A stretch of DNA of 49,397 nt from Sediminibacterium sp. (lineage in GTDB: Bacteria; Bacteroidota; Bacteroidia; B-17B0; Aurantibacillaceae): assembly GCA_030054095.1 (NCBI GenBank), contig JASGCO010000032.1:1-49397 (forward strand), given 5' to 3'. Both the position numbers and the translations under genes were made by a program. The notes beneath the pieces were generated by a model. It did not search any database. It was not told the DNA's origin and worked only from the letters and a program-made list of their open reading frames with translations. The stretch's first letter is position 1. Every line of letters begins with the position of its first letter. Positions 8,101 to 17,124 of this stretch are shown piece by piece.

Positions 8101-11100
8101 TCTTACCGCAGGCACTTATACATTAAATGTGTCTGACCAAAATAATTGCGTTCGAAGTTTTACAACGACCCTTACCTCTCCCCCTCCCGTAACCATTGCA
8201 GTAAATACAACTTCGGTAACCTGTAACGGCCTGTGTAACGGTTCGGCTACCACAACTGTTACCGGTGGCGTACCCAATTATACGTTCCAGTTTAATACCG
8301 TTCCTGTTACAACAAACACTACTGGTATAGTAGGAAGTTTATGTGCCGGAAATTATACTGTAACTGTAACAGACAACAACAACTGTTCGCAAAATACCGG
8401 CTTTATTATCAATACGCCGGCTACTATTTCCATTAATCCAAATGTTGGCAACATTTCATGTAACGCAGCGTGTAACGGTTCCATTAACGCTACCATCAGT
8501 GGCGGCACACCGGGCTATACTGTTCAGCTACTCACGCCGTTTGCAACTACATTAACCACCCCCTTGCCTTATACTAATCTTTGTGCAGGCACTTATACCT
8601 TACGCGTTACAGATGCGCAGGGCTGTATTGGATCACAAACAGTAAGCATTAACCAACCTAATCCTTTAATACCTTCCGTAAGTTCTACTTCCGTTTCCTG
8701 TTTTGGTGCATGTAATGGCTCTGCTTCCGGATCCGCATTAGGAGGAACTCCCGGATACACCTTGAGTTGGTCTACTCCTACCGGTACTGTAGCTGGAGGT
8801 GTGCTAACAGGCCTCTGTGTGGGATCTTACACTTTTAACATTGCAGATGCCAATGCCTGTACAGCTTCTTCGGTTATTACAATCACTCAACCAAGTCAGA
8901 TCTCCGCTACTTTAAATCCTGTTAATCCTACTTGTCCGGGATCAAACAACGGATCTATAGGGTTTATTCCCGGTGGTGGCACGCCTACTTATACGTTTAA
9001 CTGGTCAAGCGGATCTGGAAATCCTAATACAAATCTTGGAGCAGGCACCTATACCTTATTTATTACTGACAATAACGGTTGTTCCAATAGTTTTACTACA
9101 AGCCTTACTGCTCCTCCAGCCATGACCATTTCTACTCTACCTAGTTCAGTAACCTGTAATGGTGCGTGTAATGGTAGCGTTACTACTTCTGTTTTGGGCG
9201 GGGTTCCGGGGTACACTTATCAGTTTAATACCCTCCCATTCCCTACTACCAATACAAGCGGCGTTCTGACCAATTTATGCTCAGGCAATTACATTGTTAA
9301 TGTAACCGATAATAATGGCTGTTCGCAAACCGCCAATTTCACCATTAGTAGTCCGCCTGCTCTCGTAGCTAATGTTACCGGCAATGTATCTTCCTGTAAT
9401 GCCTGTACTGGTGCGGCAACTGTAACGGCAAGCGGCGGCACACCCACTTATACAATGGTATGGTCTTCTTCAACAGGAACCATAGGTATTGGAACAAGTC
9501 TTAATAACCTGTGTCCGGGCGGCTATACTGTAAATGTAACAGATTCAAAAGGCTGTGTCGCTTCTGTTACGTTAACCATTGTTCAAACGGTTAGTGTAAC
9601 GGTTAGCGCGAACGGTACTTCTATTAATTGTTTCGGTGATTGTACAGGTCAGGCTGTTGCTACGCCAACTGGCGGTATTGGACCATATACTTATACATGG
9701 ACTGTTACCTCACCACTCCAAACTTCACAAACAGCTACAGCACTTTGTGCAGGCGTGTACACCGTTACTGCCGCTGACGCGCTCGGCTGCTCAAATACAG
9801 CAACAATAGTATTCACTAATCCGCCGGCTCTCAGTTTAACCGTTAACAGCACTAATGTAAGTTGCTTTGGTTCCTGCAATGGAACAGCCAGCGCTACTGC
9901 AACTGGTGGCACCGGACCACTAACTTATTCATGGAGTCCAGGCGGAGCAGCTACACCAAGTATTGGTGGTTTATGTCCCGGCACCTACAGTGTTATAGTT
10001 CGCGATGCCAATAATTGTACTGCTACCGCTACTGTTCAAATTACCCAACCCGGATCTGTTACCGCTGTATTCACCTCTACTGCGCCCAGTGCCTGTACGT
10101 CTAATAACGGTACCATTTGTGTAAATCCTTCTGGCGGCAGTGGAGCCCCCTACAGTTTTACCTGGACACCCGCCGGTACAGGCGGAGCAAATAACTCGTG
10201 TAATGTTAATATAGGAGCAGGCACTTATTCTGTGATTATAGCTGATGTAGCGGGTTGTACCACTACACTTAGCACCGGATTGAGTAACCCCAGCGGACCA
10301 ACCGTTACTATTAATTCCAGTTCCGTAGCCTGTTTTGGAGGAAGTGGTGGAACCGCTACCATTGTTGGCACCGGTGTCCCTGCCATCTCGTTTACTATTA
10401 GCCCGCCTTCTTTTTCCATTGTAACCACTAACACGGTTTTACTTAACTCTTTAACCAGTGGCACTTACAATGCACAAGTAGCAGACGGTAATGGTTGTAT
10501 TACCACTCAAAGTTTCGTTATTGCACAACCTAGTTCACTAACCGTTAATTCATCCGTAACGAATGCCTCCTGTAATGGTATTTGCAATGGTTCTATCACA
10601 TTAAGTACATCCGGTGGTATAGCGCCACTAACCTATACCTGGCTTCCAACCACTCCGACTATAACCGGACAAGGCACTCCTACCGTCACTAATTTATGTG
10701 CCGGATTTTATACAGTTAATATTTCTGATGGAAACAGTTGTGTAACTACACGTACTTTTCAGGTAACGCAACCCAGTTCGATCAGTGTCAGTTTCAGTAC
10801 TGCCAGCCTATCCTGTAACGGTGTTTGCAATGGCAGTGCCACTGCGCTACCATCAGGAGGTACAGGGCCGTACACTTACAGCTGGACACCAATTGTGCCT
10901 GGGTTTACCAGTGGGTTAAGTAACCCCGGCGTAAGCAATTTATGTGCCGGCATTTATACCGTAACCATTACTGATGCAAATACCTGTCCGCGAACAGCTA
11001 CCGTCCAAATCAGTGAACCTACCCTTCTTTCCGGCACTATTAATACTACCAGTGTAAATTGTAACGGTAGTTGCAACGGATCTGCTATTTTAACAGCTAC

Positions 11101-14100
11101 CGGCGGGGTAACAAGCTACTCCTTTTCATGGTCAAACGGTGGATCCAGTTCAAATACACTGAGCGCACTTTGTGCTGGCAATTATACAGGAACCGTTACA
11201 GACGCTAATGGCTGTTCCGTTACACAAACATTTGCTATTAACCAACCAGCTCCCATTACCCTTACACTGACACCTTCGCATCCTAAATGTAATGCCGCAT
11301 GCAATGGTAGTGTTAGCACCTCTGTAACCGGTGGCGTTCCCTCTTATACCTTTAACTGGACTCCTTCCGGATCGGGACAGAATCCAACAGGGCTTTGCGC
11401 TGGTAATTATACTGTTACTGTAACCGATGGCAACTCATGTTCGACTCAGGCAGCAGTCACCTTAACCAATCCACCTGCCATAGCGGCAAATGTATCTTTC
11501 ACTAATCCGAGTTGTAATGGTTCCTGCAATGGTTTAGCTATTGCCTCTCCATCAAACGCTACAGCACCGGTTAGTTTTACCTGGTCGGCAGGAACACCTA
11601 CCAACGGCGCTTCTGTAAGTGGTTTGTGTAACGGGACTGTCACTGTTGTTATTTCAGATGCCAACAGTTGTACTACTACCCAGTCCATTAATATCGTACA
11701 ACCTGCTTCCTTAGTAGTTAATCCATCAGCCGTAGCTTCTACCTGTGGTTCTTCTAATGGCTCCATAAGCGTTGGTGTTGTCGGCGGAACGCCTAGCTAT
11801 ACATTTAACTGGTTACCTTCAGGCATCGGAACCGGTTCTGCCGTAACAAATCTTCCTGCTGGTATTTACACATTAACCGTAAACGATTCTCAGAATTGTA
11901 CTAACACCGTTGTTATTCCATTAAGTAACTCGAATGGGCCATCCAGTGCAGCCATTAGTTCCACCAATATTGCCTGTTTCGGGCAATGTACAGGCGCAGC
12001 ATCTGTAACAACCATTACGGGCGGCACACCAGGTTATACCGTTTCGTGGCTCGCACCTGTTAGCCCAAGTACGAATCCGGCAACGAATTTATGCGCCGGA
12101 GGTTACACAGCTCAGATAGCTGATGCCAATAATTGTATTCTGTTTGCTGGTGTGGTCATAAATCAACCGACTCCCGTAAGTGATAATGAAACGCTATTTA
12201 GTCCAAAATGTCTTGGCGTTTGCGATGGCAGCATTATTCTGGCGCCTACAGGCGGTACTGGTCCTGCTTACACCTATAGCTGGAGTACAGGGGCTATTAC
12301 CTCTTCGATAACAAATGCTTGTGTGGGGGTAACTACCGTTACAATTACCGATCAGGCAAATTGTACGTTTACCGCCAGTTACAATTTAACCGGAACACTA
12401 AACATCTCTGCTACCACATCGGCCACCAATAATCTTTGTTTTGGTAATTGTATCGGGCAAGCCTCCTTAACCTCAGTAAGCGGAGGTAATCCACCCTACA
12501 CCTCATCGTGGAGTAACGGGCAAGCCGGAAACCTCGCCAGCAATCTTTGTAACGGTAATTACACCTTAACACTTACCGATGGTAATGGCTGTATTAACCA
12601 TTACACTACAGCTATTACTTCTCCTTCACAGATAACATCTACCACGGCTATTGTTCAACCATCCTGCAACTTATGTAATGGTTCCTCTACTGTAAGCGCT
12701 CTTGGGGGTGTAGCGCCTTATACGTATACATGGAGTACCAGTGCAGTAGGCCCAGTTACATCCAGTTTATGTGCCGGCATATACAATGTTAACATTACAG
12801 ATGCTAATAATTGCGTGCAAACAAATACAATTATTGTAAACAGTTCAAACGGCATTACCGGCGAAAACATTTCAACGGTTAATGAACAATGTTTTAATCA
12901 ATGTAATGGTAGTGCCACGGTTTCGGCTGTTGGAGGAAATCCCCCTATCAACTATACATGGATTAGTCCTGCTGCCACAGGCAGTATAGTAAACGGACTG
13001 TGTGGCGGCACCTATCTTGTGCAAATGACCGATGCTCAGGGCTGTCTTCGTACCGCTTCTGTAGGAATTAATTCCGCCGTTAATATTACGGTAAGTACAA
13101 CGTTTACGACTCCAAGTTGTGGTTTATCGAACGGTGCTTTAACCGCTACAGCCAGCGGTGGATCAGGGGTTTATACCTATACCTGGCTACCTGGGAATGT
13201 TCAGAGCGCAACATTAAGTAGTATTGGCGCAGGTTCTTACACCGTATTGGTAAATGATGGGGCTTGTACACGTACAACGGCTATTAACCTTAACAACAGT
13301 AATGCTCCTATTATAAACGCTAATGCTTCCAATGCATTATGTTTTGGAGCCTGTACAGGATCCGCCATCGTTACACCTACAGGTGGTATAAGTCCATACA
13401 CCTTTAACTGGAGCAGTGGCTCAACAACAAATACAGCCACTAATCTATGTACAGGTTTGGTTACAGTTACTGTTACAGGTAGTAATGGCTGTTCAGCGGT
13501 ATCCAGTTTCTCGATCGGCACAGCCAGTCCGTTAAATCTGGGCGCGCCTACTATTTCGCAAGTACGTTGTAATAACGATTGTAACGGAAGCATTAATTTA
13601 AATCCTTTTGGTGGCACACCTGCCTATACGTTTAGTTATTCGCCGGGAGGAACTAATCCTAATCCGGCAACCAACCTTTGCGCAGGCACCTACAGTATTG
13701 TAGTTAGGGATGTTAATGGTTGCATCAACAGCACTACCGTTAATCTGACTAATCCTTTGCCTATTGTACTTAGTACAACCGTTGTTAATACATCTTGCTC
13801 TTCTGTAAGCGATGGTGCTATTACCAGTACTATCAGTGGTGGAACGCCAATTTATACATTCACATACACAGGCCCAACTACCGGCACCACCCAAAATTTA
13901 AGCAATGCAGCGGCTGGTAATTACACACTTAGTTACAGCGACAGTAGAGGGTGCAGAGGTACTCAAACCTTAAGTATTGTGCCAACCATTACCATTGACG
14001 CAAGTGCGGGTAACGACATTACCTTCTGTCAGTCGGGCAGTGTTGATTTAAGTGGTTCCGCTACTTCGAATACAGCAGTTACATTGCAATGGTTCCTGTT

Positions 14101-14752
14101 ACCAAATCTTTCTACACCTGTTGGTACCGGCACCAGTGTTACGGTTCTTCCTCCGGTAGGCACCAGTTCGTACGTTTTGGCCGCAATTTCCAGCAATTCA
14201 TTGTGCTTTGACCGTGATACCATTCTGGTGCAAGCCTTGGCCCCCCCTCCGGTAGATGCCGGGCCATATCAGATTATGTCGGTTCTCTCTAATGTAACCA
14301 TTGGCGGTAGCCCTACAGCGCCAACAGCCGTTGGTTATACCTGGACACCGGGAGCCACATTAAGCAACACATCCGTTCCTAACCCAACGGCCAGCAATAC
14401 TGTAAATACAATTTACACTGTTACTGTAATTGATGCCAACGGTTGTATTGCCAGCGATACGGTTCGTATTGATGTGTATCCGGAAATAAAAATCCCAAAT
14501 GGTATAAGTCCGAATGGAGATGGGAAAAATGACATCTGGATTATTGACAACATACAGCAATTCCCAGATTGTGTGGTTGAAGTCTTTAACCGCTGGGGTG
14601 AGTTACTATTTACCTCTAACGGTTACACTACGCCATGGGATGGGCGTTACAAAGGCAAAGAGTTGCCCGTTGGCACTTATTATTATGTTATTAATTTAAA
14701 CAGTCCGACACGTACGAAACCTTACACCGGACCAATTACCATATTCCGTTAA
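5198..14752 (+). CDS. giant SprB-repeat surface adhesin with type IX secretion type B sorting domain
   Basis: 3,184 residues. A signal peptide (about 1-24, ending FFKGQ) is followed by a non-repetitive head (about 25-255) opening with YWIGGSGNFNDPAHW, a beta-rich start common in Bacteroidota surface proteins. From about residue 260 to 2930 come some 33-34 SprB-type repeats of 70-85 residues, each with a CxGxCNG-like Cys pair, a GGTPxYTxxW strand, a LCAGxYTVxVTD segment and a second xxGC. An Ig/PKD-like part (about 2934-3090) leads to a gliding-motility-associated C-terminal domain (about 3095-3184) with ISPNGDGKND and VEVFNRWGELLF, the type B signal for export through the T9SS. Homology with SprB suggests a mobile or anchored adhesin on the cell surface. 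The PorP/SprF gene follows after two bases, as SprF follows SprB. Confidence 0.93.
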   Translation: MHQGVKRFTLLLFFLFSGILFFKGQTLYWIGGSGNFNDPAHWSYTSGGKAANIIPGEQNDVVFDNNSGTSECIVQLVGSNTVKSFYTQNTDLKLYFTGASESYLYLKGSFKLSDLSYYVANTNFVFDGNTIQDNELTLGLKSIDANVTIRSGRYKINSLVLTDAKTLRLENGIFDLEYANITSGHLKVLNNATLKCKLTTLMCRNSTNIDNSVQLNSQRSFLIGKTTSSSAFSVPSAFNQAAGMKLINASALSVCAFSLSTVPSCSGACTGVLTLSLDPTCVNGPYEVISTNGACPFPDNISATNIPSVYTSTGNCNCPSATYNINVFDGIGNPVPFGGPIGGNQVNFTPPSFLFILTSYTVPTCPGQCDGRFRATISGGTPPYTVTPNPTTIPSFTVGATGTFTINNICANTYSFNITDANGCSGVVTRTFTQPPALLTNSVIANPNCNGICNGSISISPTGGNTATPTSYTVSFNPGPTFSLATGGTASLTGLCPGPISATVTDVKGCTVTANTTLVQPPAITLTPSSASINCNGACTGSAGITASGGTTVSGFPSGYTYTWSPAAGNTPSLSGLCAGLYTITVADNVNCTRTQTFNIQQPPAISLTPTFTNITCNGLCNGVISSVASGGSGSLNFALIGPAPSTATISTAATVSGLCPGTYSVVVSDINACRVTSVITLSQPPALSITATPTNVNCFGSCNGAASASVSGGTGPIPASNYTWTSPVQTGTLITNLCSGSYTVNVQDLNACPVSTVVTITQPTSITITSNVGNLTCNSACNGSINASAVGGSPGYTFQLVTSSSTISTPPPYTNLCAGSYTIRVTDAIGCVQTQTVSITQPAPIVPSITTTSVTCFGSCNGTASGTVSGGTPAYTFTWTTPTGTLAGANITNLCSGNYTFNASDANGCSTSSVVTVNTPPQITASLNIVNPTCPGLANGSISFTLGGGVPAYTFTWSSGSGNPNSNLTAGTYTLNVSDQNNCVRSFTTTLTSPPPVTIAVNTTSVTCNGLCNGSATTTVTGGVPNYTFQFNTVPVTTNTTGIVGSLCAGNYTVTVTDNNNCSQNTGFIINTPATISINPNVGNISCNAACNGSINATISGGTPGYTVQLLTPFATTLTTPLPYTNLCAGTYTLRVTDAQGCIGSQTVSINQPNPLIPSVSSTSVSCFGACNGSASGSALGGTPGYTLSWSTPTGTVAGGVLTGLCVGSYTFNIADANACTASSVITITQPSQISATLNPVNPTCPGSNNGSIGFIPGGGTPTYTFNWSSGSGNPNTNLGAGTYTLFITDNNGCSNSFTTSLTAPPAMTISTLPSSVTCNGACNGSVTTSVLGGVPGYTYQFNTLPFPTTNTSGVLTNLCSGNYIVNVTDNNGCSQTANFTISSPPALVANVTGNVSSCNACTGAATVTASGGTPTYTMVWSSSTGTIGIGTSLNNLCPGGYTVNVTDSKGCVASVTLTIVQTVSVTVSANGTSINCFGDCTGQAVATPTGGIGPYTYTWTVTSPLQTSQTATALCAGVYTVTAADALGCSNTATIVFTNPPALSLTVNSTNVSCFGSCNGTASATATGGTGPLTYSWSPGGAATPSIGGLCPGTYSVIVRDANNCTATATVQITQPGSVTAVFTSTAPSACTSNNGTICVNPSGGSGAPYSFTWTPAGTGGANNSCNVNIGAGTYSVIIADVAGCTTTLSTGLSNPSGPTVTINSSSVACFGGSGGTATIVGTGVPAISFTISPPSFSIVTTNTVLLNSLTSGTYNAQVADGNGCITTQSFVIAQPSSLTVNSSVTNASCNGICNGSITLSTSGGIAPLTYTWLPTTPTITGQGTPTVTNLCAGFYTVNISDGNSCVTTRTFQVTQPSSISVSFSTASLSCNGVCNGSATALPSGGTGPYTYSWTPIVPGFTSGLSNPGVSNLCAGIYTVTITDANTCPRTATVQISEPTLLSGTINTTSVNCNGSCNGSAILTATGGVTSYSFSWSNGGSSSNTLSALCAGNYTGTVTDANGCSVTQTFAINQPAPITLTLTPSHPKCNAACNGSVSTSVTGGVPSYTFNWTPSGSGQNPTGLCAGNYTVTVTDGNSCSTQAAVTLTNPPAIAANVSFTNPSCNGSCNGLAIASPSNATAPVSFTWSAGTPTNGASVSGLCNGTVTVVISDANSCTTTQSINIVQPASLVVNPSAVASTCGSSNGSISVGVVGGTPSYTFNWLPSGIGTGSAVTNLPAGIYTLTVNDSQNCTNTVVIPLSNSNGPSSAAISSTNIACFGQCTGAASVTTITGGTPGYTVSWLAPVSPSTNPATNLCAGGYTAQIADANNCILFAGVVINQPTPVSDNETLFSPKCLGVCDGSIILAPTGGTGPAYTYSWSTGAITSSITNACVGVTTVTITDQANCTFTASYNLTGTLNISATTSATNNLCFGNCIGQASLTSVSGGNPPYTSSWSNGQAGNLASNLCNGNYTLTLTDGNGCINHYTTAITSPSQITSTTAIVQPSCNLCNGSSTVSALGGVAPYTYTWSTSAVGPVTSSLCAGIYNVNITDANNCVQTNTIIVNSSNGITGENISTVNEQCFNQCNGSATVSAVGGNPPINYTWISPAATGSIVNGLCGGTYLVQMTDAQGCLRTASVGINSAVNITVSTTFTTPSCGLSNGALTATASGGSGVYTYTWLPGNVQSATLSSIGAGSYTVLVNDGACTRTTAINLNNSNAPIINANASNALCFGACTGSAIVTPTGGISPYTFNWSSGSTTNTATNLCTGLVTVTVTGSNGCSAVSSFSIGTASPLNLGAPTISQVRCNNDCNGSINLNPFGGTPAYTFSYSPGGTNPNPATNLCAGTYSIVVRDVNGCINSTTVNLTNPLPIVLSTTVVNTSCSSVSDGAITSTISGGTPIYTFTYTGPTTGTTQNLSNAAAGNYTLSYSDSRGCRGTQTLSIVPTITIDASAGNDITFCQSGSVDLSGSATSNTAVTLQWFLLPNLSTPVGTGTSVTVLPPVGTSSYVLAAISSNSLCFDRDTILVQALAPPPVDAGPYQIMSVLSNVTIGGSPTAPTAVGYTWTPGATLSNTSVPNPTASNTVNTIYTVTVIDANGCIASDTVRIDVYPEIKIPNGISPNGDGKNDIWIIDNIQQFPDCVVEVFNRWGELLFTSNGYTTPWDGRYKGKELPVGTYYYVINLNSPTRTKPYTGPITIFR
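7511..9370 (+). repeat. tandem 930-bp super-repeat (four SprB units duplicated as a block)
   Basis: Four consecutive SprB units (types CNSACNG, CFGSCNG, CPGLANG and CNGLCNG) in 7511-8440 recur in the same order in 8441-9370. The first Cys codons of matching units lie at 7529/8459, 7766/8699, 8000/8933 and 8222/9155, giving offsets of 930, 933, 933 and 933 bases. Unit 3 of each block uniquely lacks the second Cys of the pair. The copies have diverged clearly at DNA level, so the duplication is not recent. Confidence 0.85.
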
Positions 14753-14754
14753 AG

Positions 14755-15672
14755 ATGAGAAGAGGGATTTATAGTGTTATCTGCTGGCTGGCCTTTACAA
14801 CTGTAAAAGCACAGCAACTACCGCAATATACGCAGTATATGCTGAATGAAATGGCCATTAATCCGGCTGTTGCGGGTAAAGATGAATTTGCGGACGCACG
14901 TTCGAACAACCGTTACCAATGGACGGGTATTACTGACGCGCCCCGCACCTATATGTTAACCGTACATGGCCCCATTAAGGCTAAAAACATGGGGTTAGGC
15001 ATGCACCTTTACACTGATATTGTAGGCCCCACACGTCGCACCGGATTAAGCCTAGCCTATGCTTACCATATTAAAACCGGAGAAGATACCCACATAAGTA
15101 TGGGGCTTAGCGCGGGTATGCAACAATGGGGAATTGATGGTGACAAATTGATTTTAAGAGACGGCGGTGATGAGAATCTTCTGACCAAATATCAAACTGC
15201 CTATATTCCTGATTTTGGGGCTGGCATTTATTTCCATAAAAAAGATCGTTTCTATATTGGTTTTTCTGCTCCGCAATTATACCAAAGCCCAATTAACCTC
15301 TACCGTAATGTGGATGAAAAAGGCCGCATTGTAACCCACTTTAACCTGAATGGCGCCTATACCTTTGATCTTGGCGAAGATTTTAAACTGGAACCTTCCT
15401 TTCTGGCAAAATACGCCATGCCTGCACCTCCTAAAATAGATGTAGGAGTAAGAGCTATTTATAAAAATATGGTATGGCTGGGCGGCGCGTATCGTCATAA
15501 CGATGCCTTTACAGCTTTGGTAGGCTATATGTTCAGTAATTATTTATTAGTGGGCTATAGTTATGATTTTACTACTACCAGCATTCGCCGGTACTCATCG
15601 GGAACACACGAATTGATGTTGGGCATACGTTTCTCGAGAAAACAGGCCGCTACCTGGAATCAGCAAAAATAA
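14755..15672 (+). CDS. PorP/SprF family outer-membrane protein, partner of the adhesin
   Basis: 305 residues. A short signal peptide ends about TVKA-QQ, followed by the family hallmark QLPQYTQYMLNEMAINPAVAG and then alternating beta strands with MGLGMHLYTD and YHIKTGEDTHISMGLSAG, as in outer-membrane beta barrels of the PorP/SprF family. SprF-like proteins help deliver or anchor SprB-like T9SS substrates and may link them to the PorK/N ring; each large type B substrate often has its own neighbouring PorP-like gene. The ATG lies two bases after the adhesin stop, so both are made from one message. The C-terminus ends in strands (LMLGIRFSRK) that fit a barrel. Function is inferred from family and position. 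Confidence 0.9.
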   Translation: MRRGIYSVICWLAFTTVKAQQLPQYTQYMLNEMAINPAVAGKDEFADARSNNRYQWTGITDAPRTYMLTVHGPIKAKNMGLGMHLYTDIVGPTRRTGLSLAYAYHIKTGEDTHISMGLSAGMQQWGIDGDKLILRDGGDENLLTKYQTAYIPDFGAGIYFHKKDRFYIGFSAPQLYQSPINLYRNVDEKGRIVTHFNLNGAYTFDLGEDFKLEPSFLAKYAMPAPPKIDVGVRAIYKNMVWLGGAYRHNDAFTALVGYMFSNYLLVGYSYDFTTTSIRRYSSGTHELMLGIRFSRKQAATWNQQK

Positions 15673-15681
15673 TTTTATTAC

Positions 15682-16392
15682 ATGTGGCTCTTTGCCCCTA
15701 ATATTTCCTGCACTCATGGATTCAGTACCCGGCACGGCGGCATATCTCCTGAACCCTTTGGTTCGCTGAATCTTGGCGGTAGTGAGGATTTACCGGCTAA
15801 CATTAAACAAAATCGTCAAAAAGCGCTGGAATCATTGGGTTTTACAAATGATCAATTGTGTTATTTAAAACAAGTACATGGCAACAGGGTACAAATAGCT
15901 AAAGAGGGTATTCAGGAAGGAGATGCCTTGGTGAGCCGTGAACAGGGAAAAATACTGGCGGTGAGTGCTGCCGATTGTTACCCTCTGTTGTTTGAAGATG
16001 TAAAAAACGGGATTGTTGGTGCGGCTCATGCCGGCTGGAGGGGCACTGTCAGTCGTATTGCTTCAGAAACGGTAAACGCTATGGTGAAATTAGGCGCAGA
16101 TGCCAATCACATACGTGTGGCCATTGGTCAAGGTATTTGCAAAGACCGCTTTGAAGTTGGTGAGGAGGTAAAAACCATTTTCAGGCAAGAGGGCTTTCCG
16201 GAATCTTGTATAGATGATCAATTCATTGATTTAATTGCGGCGAACCGTTTTGTGCTATCGGAATGCGGGATTGCCGATGAACACATCTGGAGCATGAACC
16301 GTTGTACGTACGAACCGGATTTTTTCAGCTACCGGCGCGATAAAGGTGTTACCGGACGCATGTGGGGCGCTATTGGATTAAGCCATAAATAA
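15682..16392 (+). CDS. pgeF: peptidoglycan editing factor PgeF (YfiH/laccase-domain, purine nucleoside phosphorylase-like)
   Basis: 236 residues, full length. Zinc-binding residues of the YfiH/CNF1 family are visible: His66 in KQVHGNRV, Cys99 in SAADCYPLL and His116 in AAHAGWRGT. Members have been described both as enzymes preventing misincorporation of L-Ser for L-Ala in peptidoglycan precursors (PgeF) and as adenosine/purine nucleoside phosphorylases; sequence alone does not separate these. It begins nine bases after the PorP-like gene and may be co-transcribed with it, though the roles look unrelated. It converges on the DUF4294 gene, with a small AT-rich hairpin between the stops. Confidence 0.92.
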   Translation: MWLFAPNISCTHGFSTRHGGISPEPFGSLNLGGSEDLPANIKQNRQKALESLGFTNDQLCYLKQVHGNRVQIAKEGIQEGDALVSREQGKILAVSAADCYPLLFEDVKNGIVGAAHAGWRGTVSRIASETVNAMVKLGADANHIRVAIGQGICKDRFEVGEEVKTIFRQEGFPESCIDDQFIDLIAANRFVLSECGIADEHIWSMNRCTYEPDFFSYRRDKGVTGRMWGAIGLSHK

Positions 16393-16401
16393 ACCGTAAC
16401 A

Positions 16402-16419
16402 TTTCGATAAAAATCGAAA
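16402..16419. terminator. weak hairpin between convergent pgeF and DUF4294 genes
   Basis: Perfect 7-bp arms TTTCGAT (16402-16408) and ATCGAAA (16413-16419) around a 4-base A loop. It sits between two convergent stop codons, but no long T run follows on either strand, so termination is only suggested by position. Confidence 0.35.
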
Positions 16420-16421
16420 CA

Positions 16422-17063
16422 CTAAAAATCGCCACGTTCTACAAGTTTTACTGCGCGTTCAATAAAAATATCTTCTGTGGCCGGGTCGTATTCGCATTTC
16501 ATGTTATTTCCAAACAGTGTGGCTAAAGCGTTCCACATGGCCGCCTGAAACGATCCCCGCAATTGTTTCACTATTTCATACGTGGTTTTACCACTTTCAC
16601 GGTCAATCAGTTTCATTAATACTTTACCCTGACTTACGGACAGATTTTTCAATTCATCTTCAAATTCATTCCGTAAATCGCGTTCACAGGTCTTTAAAAA
16701 GGTCTTTTTTAAGCGTTCATCGGAAATGGCCGCCAGAGCTTTATCATACTCCTTTAATTTAGCCGCCGCCAGTATAGCGTAAGGATATACTTTTTTTACA
16801 TTGTATTTTACGCGGGTCCATTGCTCGTAATGTTTAGGGTTACGAAACACAAATTGCGTTTCAATATCTACCGGGTAAAGGTCCACTACGGGAACAGTAT
16901 CGCCATTCAACACTTCGGCACGGCAACGTACACCCTTTTCTGGTGGCACCATAATATCGTAGGCAGTATTTTGCTGGGCAGGTACTATAACCGGGATGAG
17001 GTTAATAAAACAGGCTAAGATAAGCACCTTATAAAAACGGGTATTTAACATGCAATGCTTCAT
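16422..17063 (-). CDS. DUF4294 domain-containing exported protein
   Basis: 213 residues. It starts with a hydrophobic stretch (about residues 9-28, ending VPAQQ) that looks like a signal peptide; a second ATG at residue 5 would give a neater signal. The mature part contains the DUF4294 core: YPVDIE, a WTRVKYNVKKVYPYA segment (about 81-95), a charged helix rich in Lys/Glu, and SQGKVLMKLIDRESGKTTY with a following FQAAMWNALA segment. The family is Bacteroidota-specific and uncharacterised; the conserved Arg/Tyr/Lys-rich core does not reveal a reaction. It stands alone, 61 bases downstream of accC on the same strand, so joint transcription is possible. Confidence 0.85.
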   Translation of the reverse strand: MKHCMLNTRFYKVLILACFINLIPVIVPAQQNTAYDIMVPPEKGVRCRAEVLNGDTVPVVDLYPVDIETQFVFRNPKHYEQWTRVKYNVKKVYPYAILAAAKLKEYDKALAAISDERLKKTFLKTCERDLRNEFEDELKNLSVSQGKVLMKLIDRESGKTTYEIVKQLRGSFQAAMWNALATLFGNNMKCEYDPATEDIFIERAVKLVERGDF

Positions 17064-17124
17064 ATACCAGTACTTTTAGGTTTATTTCCGTTTACGCAAA
17101 TGGTAACCCTCCGGTTACGGTTAC

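Noticed and set aside
6997..13894. Several open frames of 60-126 codons on the minus strand inside the giant adhesin gene
   Set aside because: They mirror the low-complexity Thr/Ser/Gly/Pro coding of the SprB repeats, have no start context, and their translations are Val/Pro/Ala-rich shadows.
6500..13900. Regular DNA repeats that could suggest a CRISPR array or satellite
   Set aside because: The period is about 210-250 bases and always a multiple of three, copies are only similar, and the protein frame is intact; they are SprB protein repeats.
17103..17118. GTAACC-CTCC-GGTTAC hairpin downstream of accC
   Set aside because: The stem is perfect but no T run follows on the minus strand, so I do not call it a terminator.
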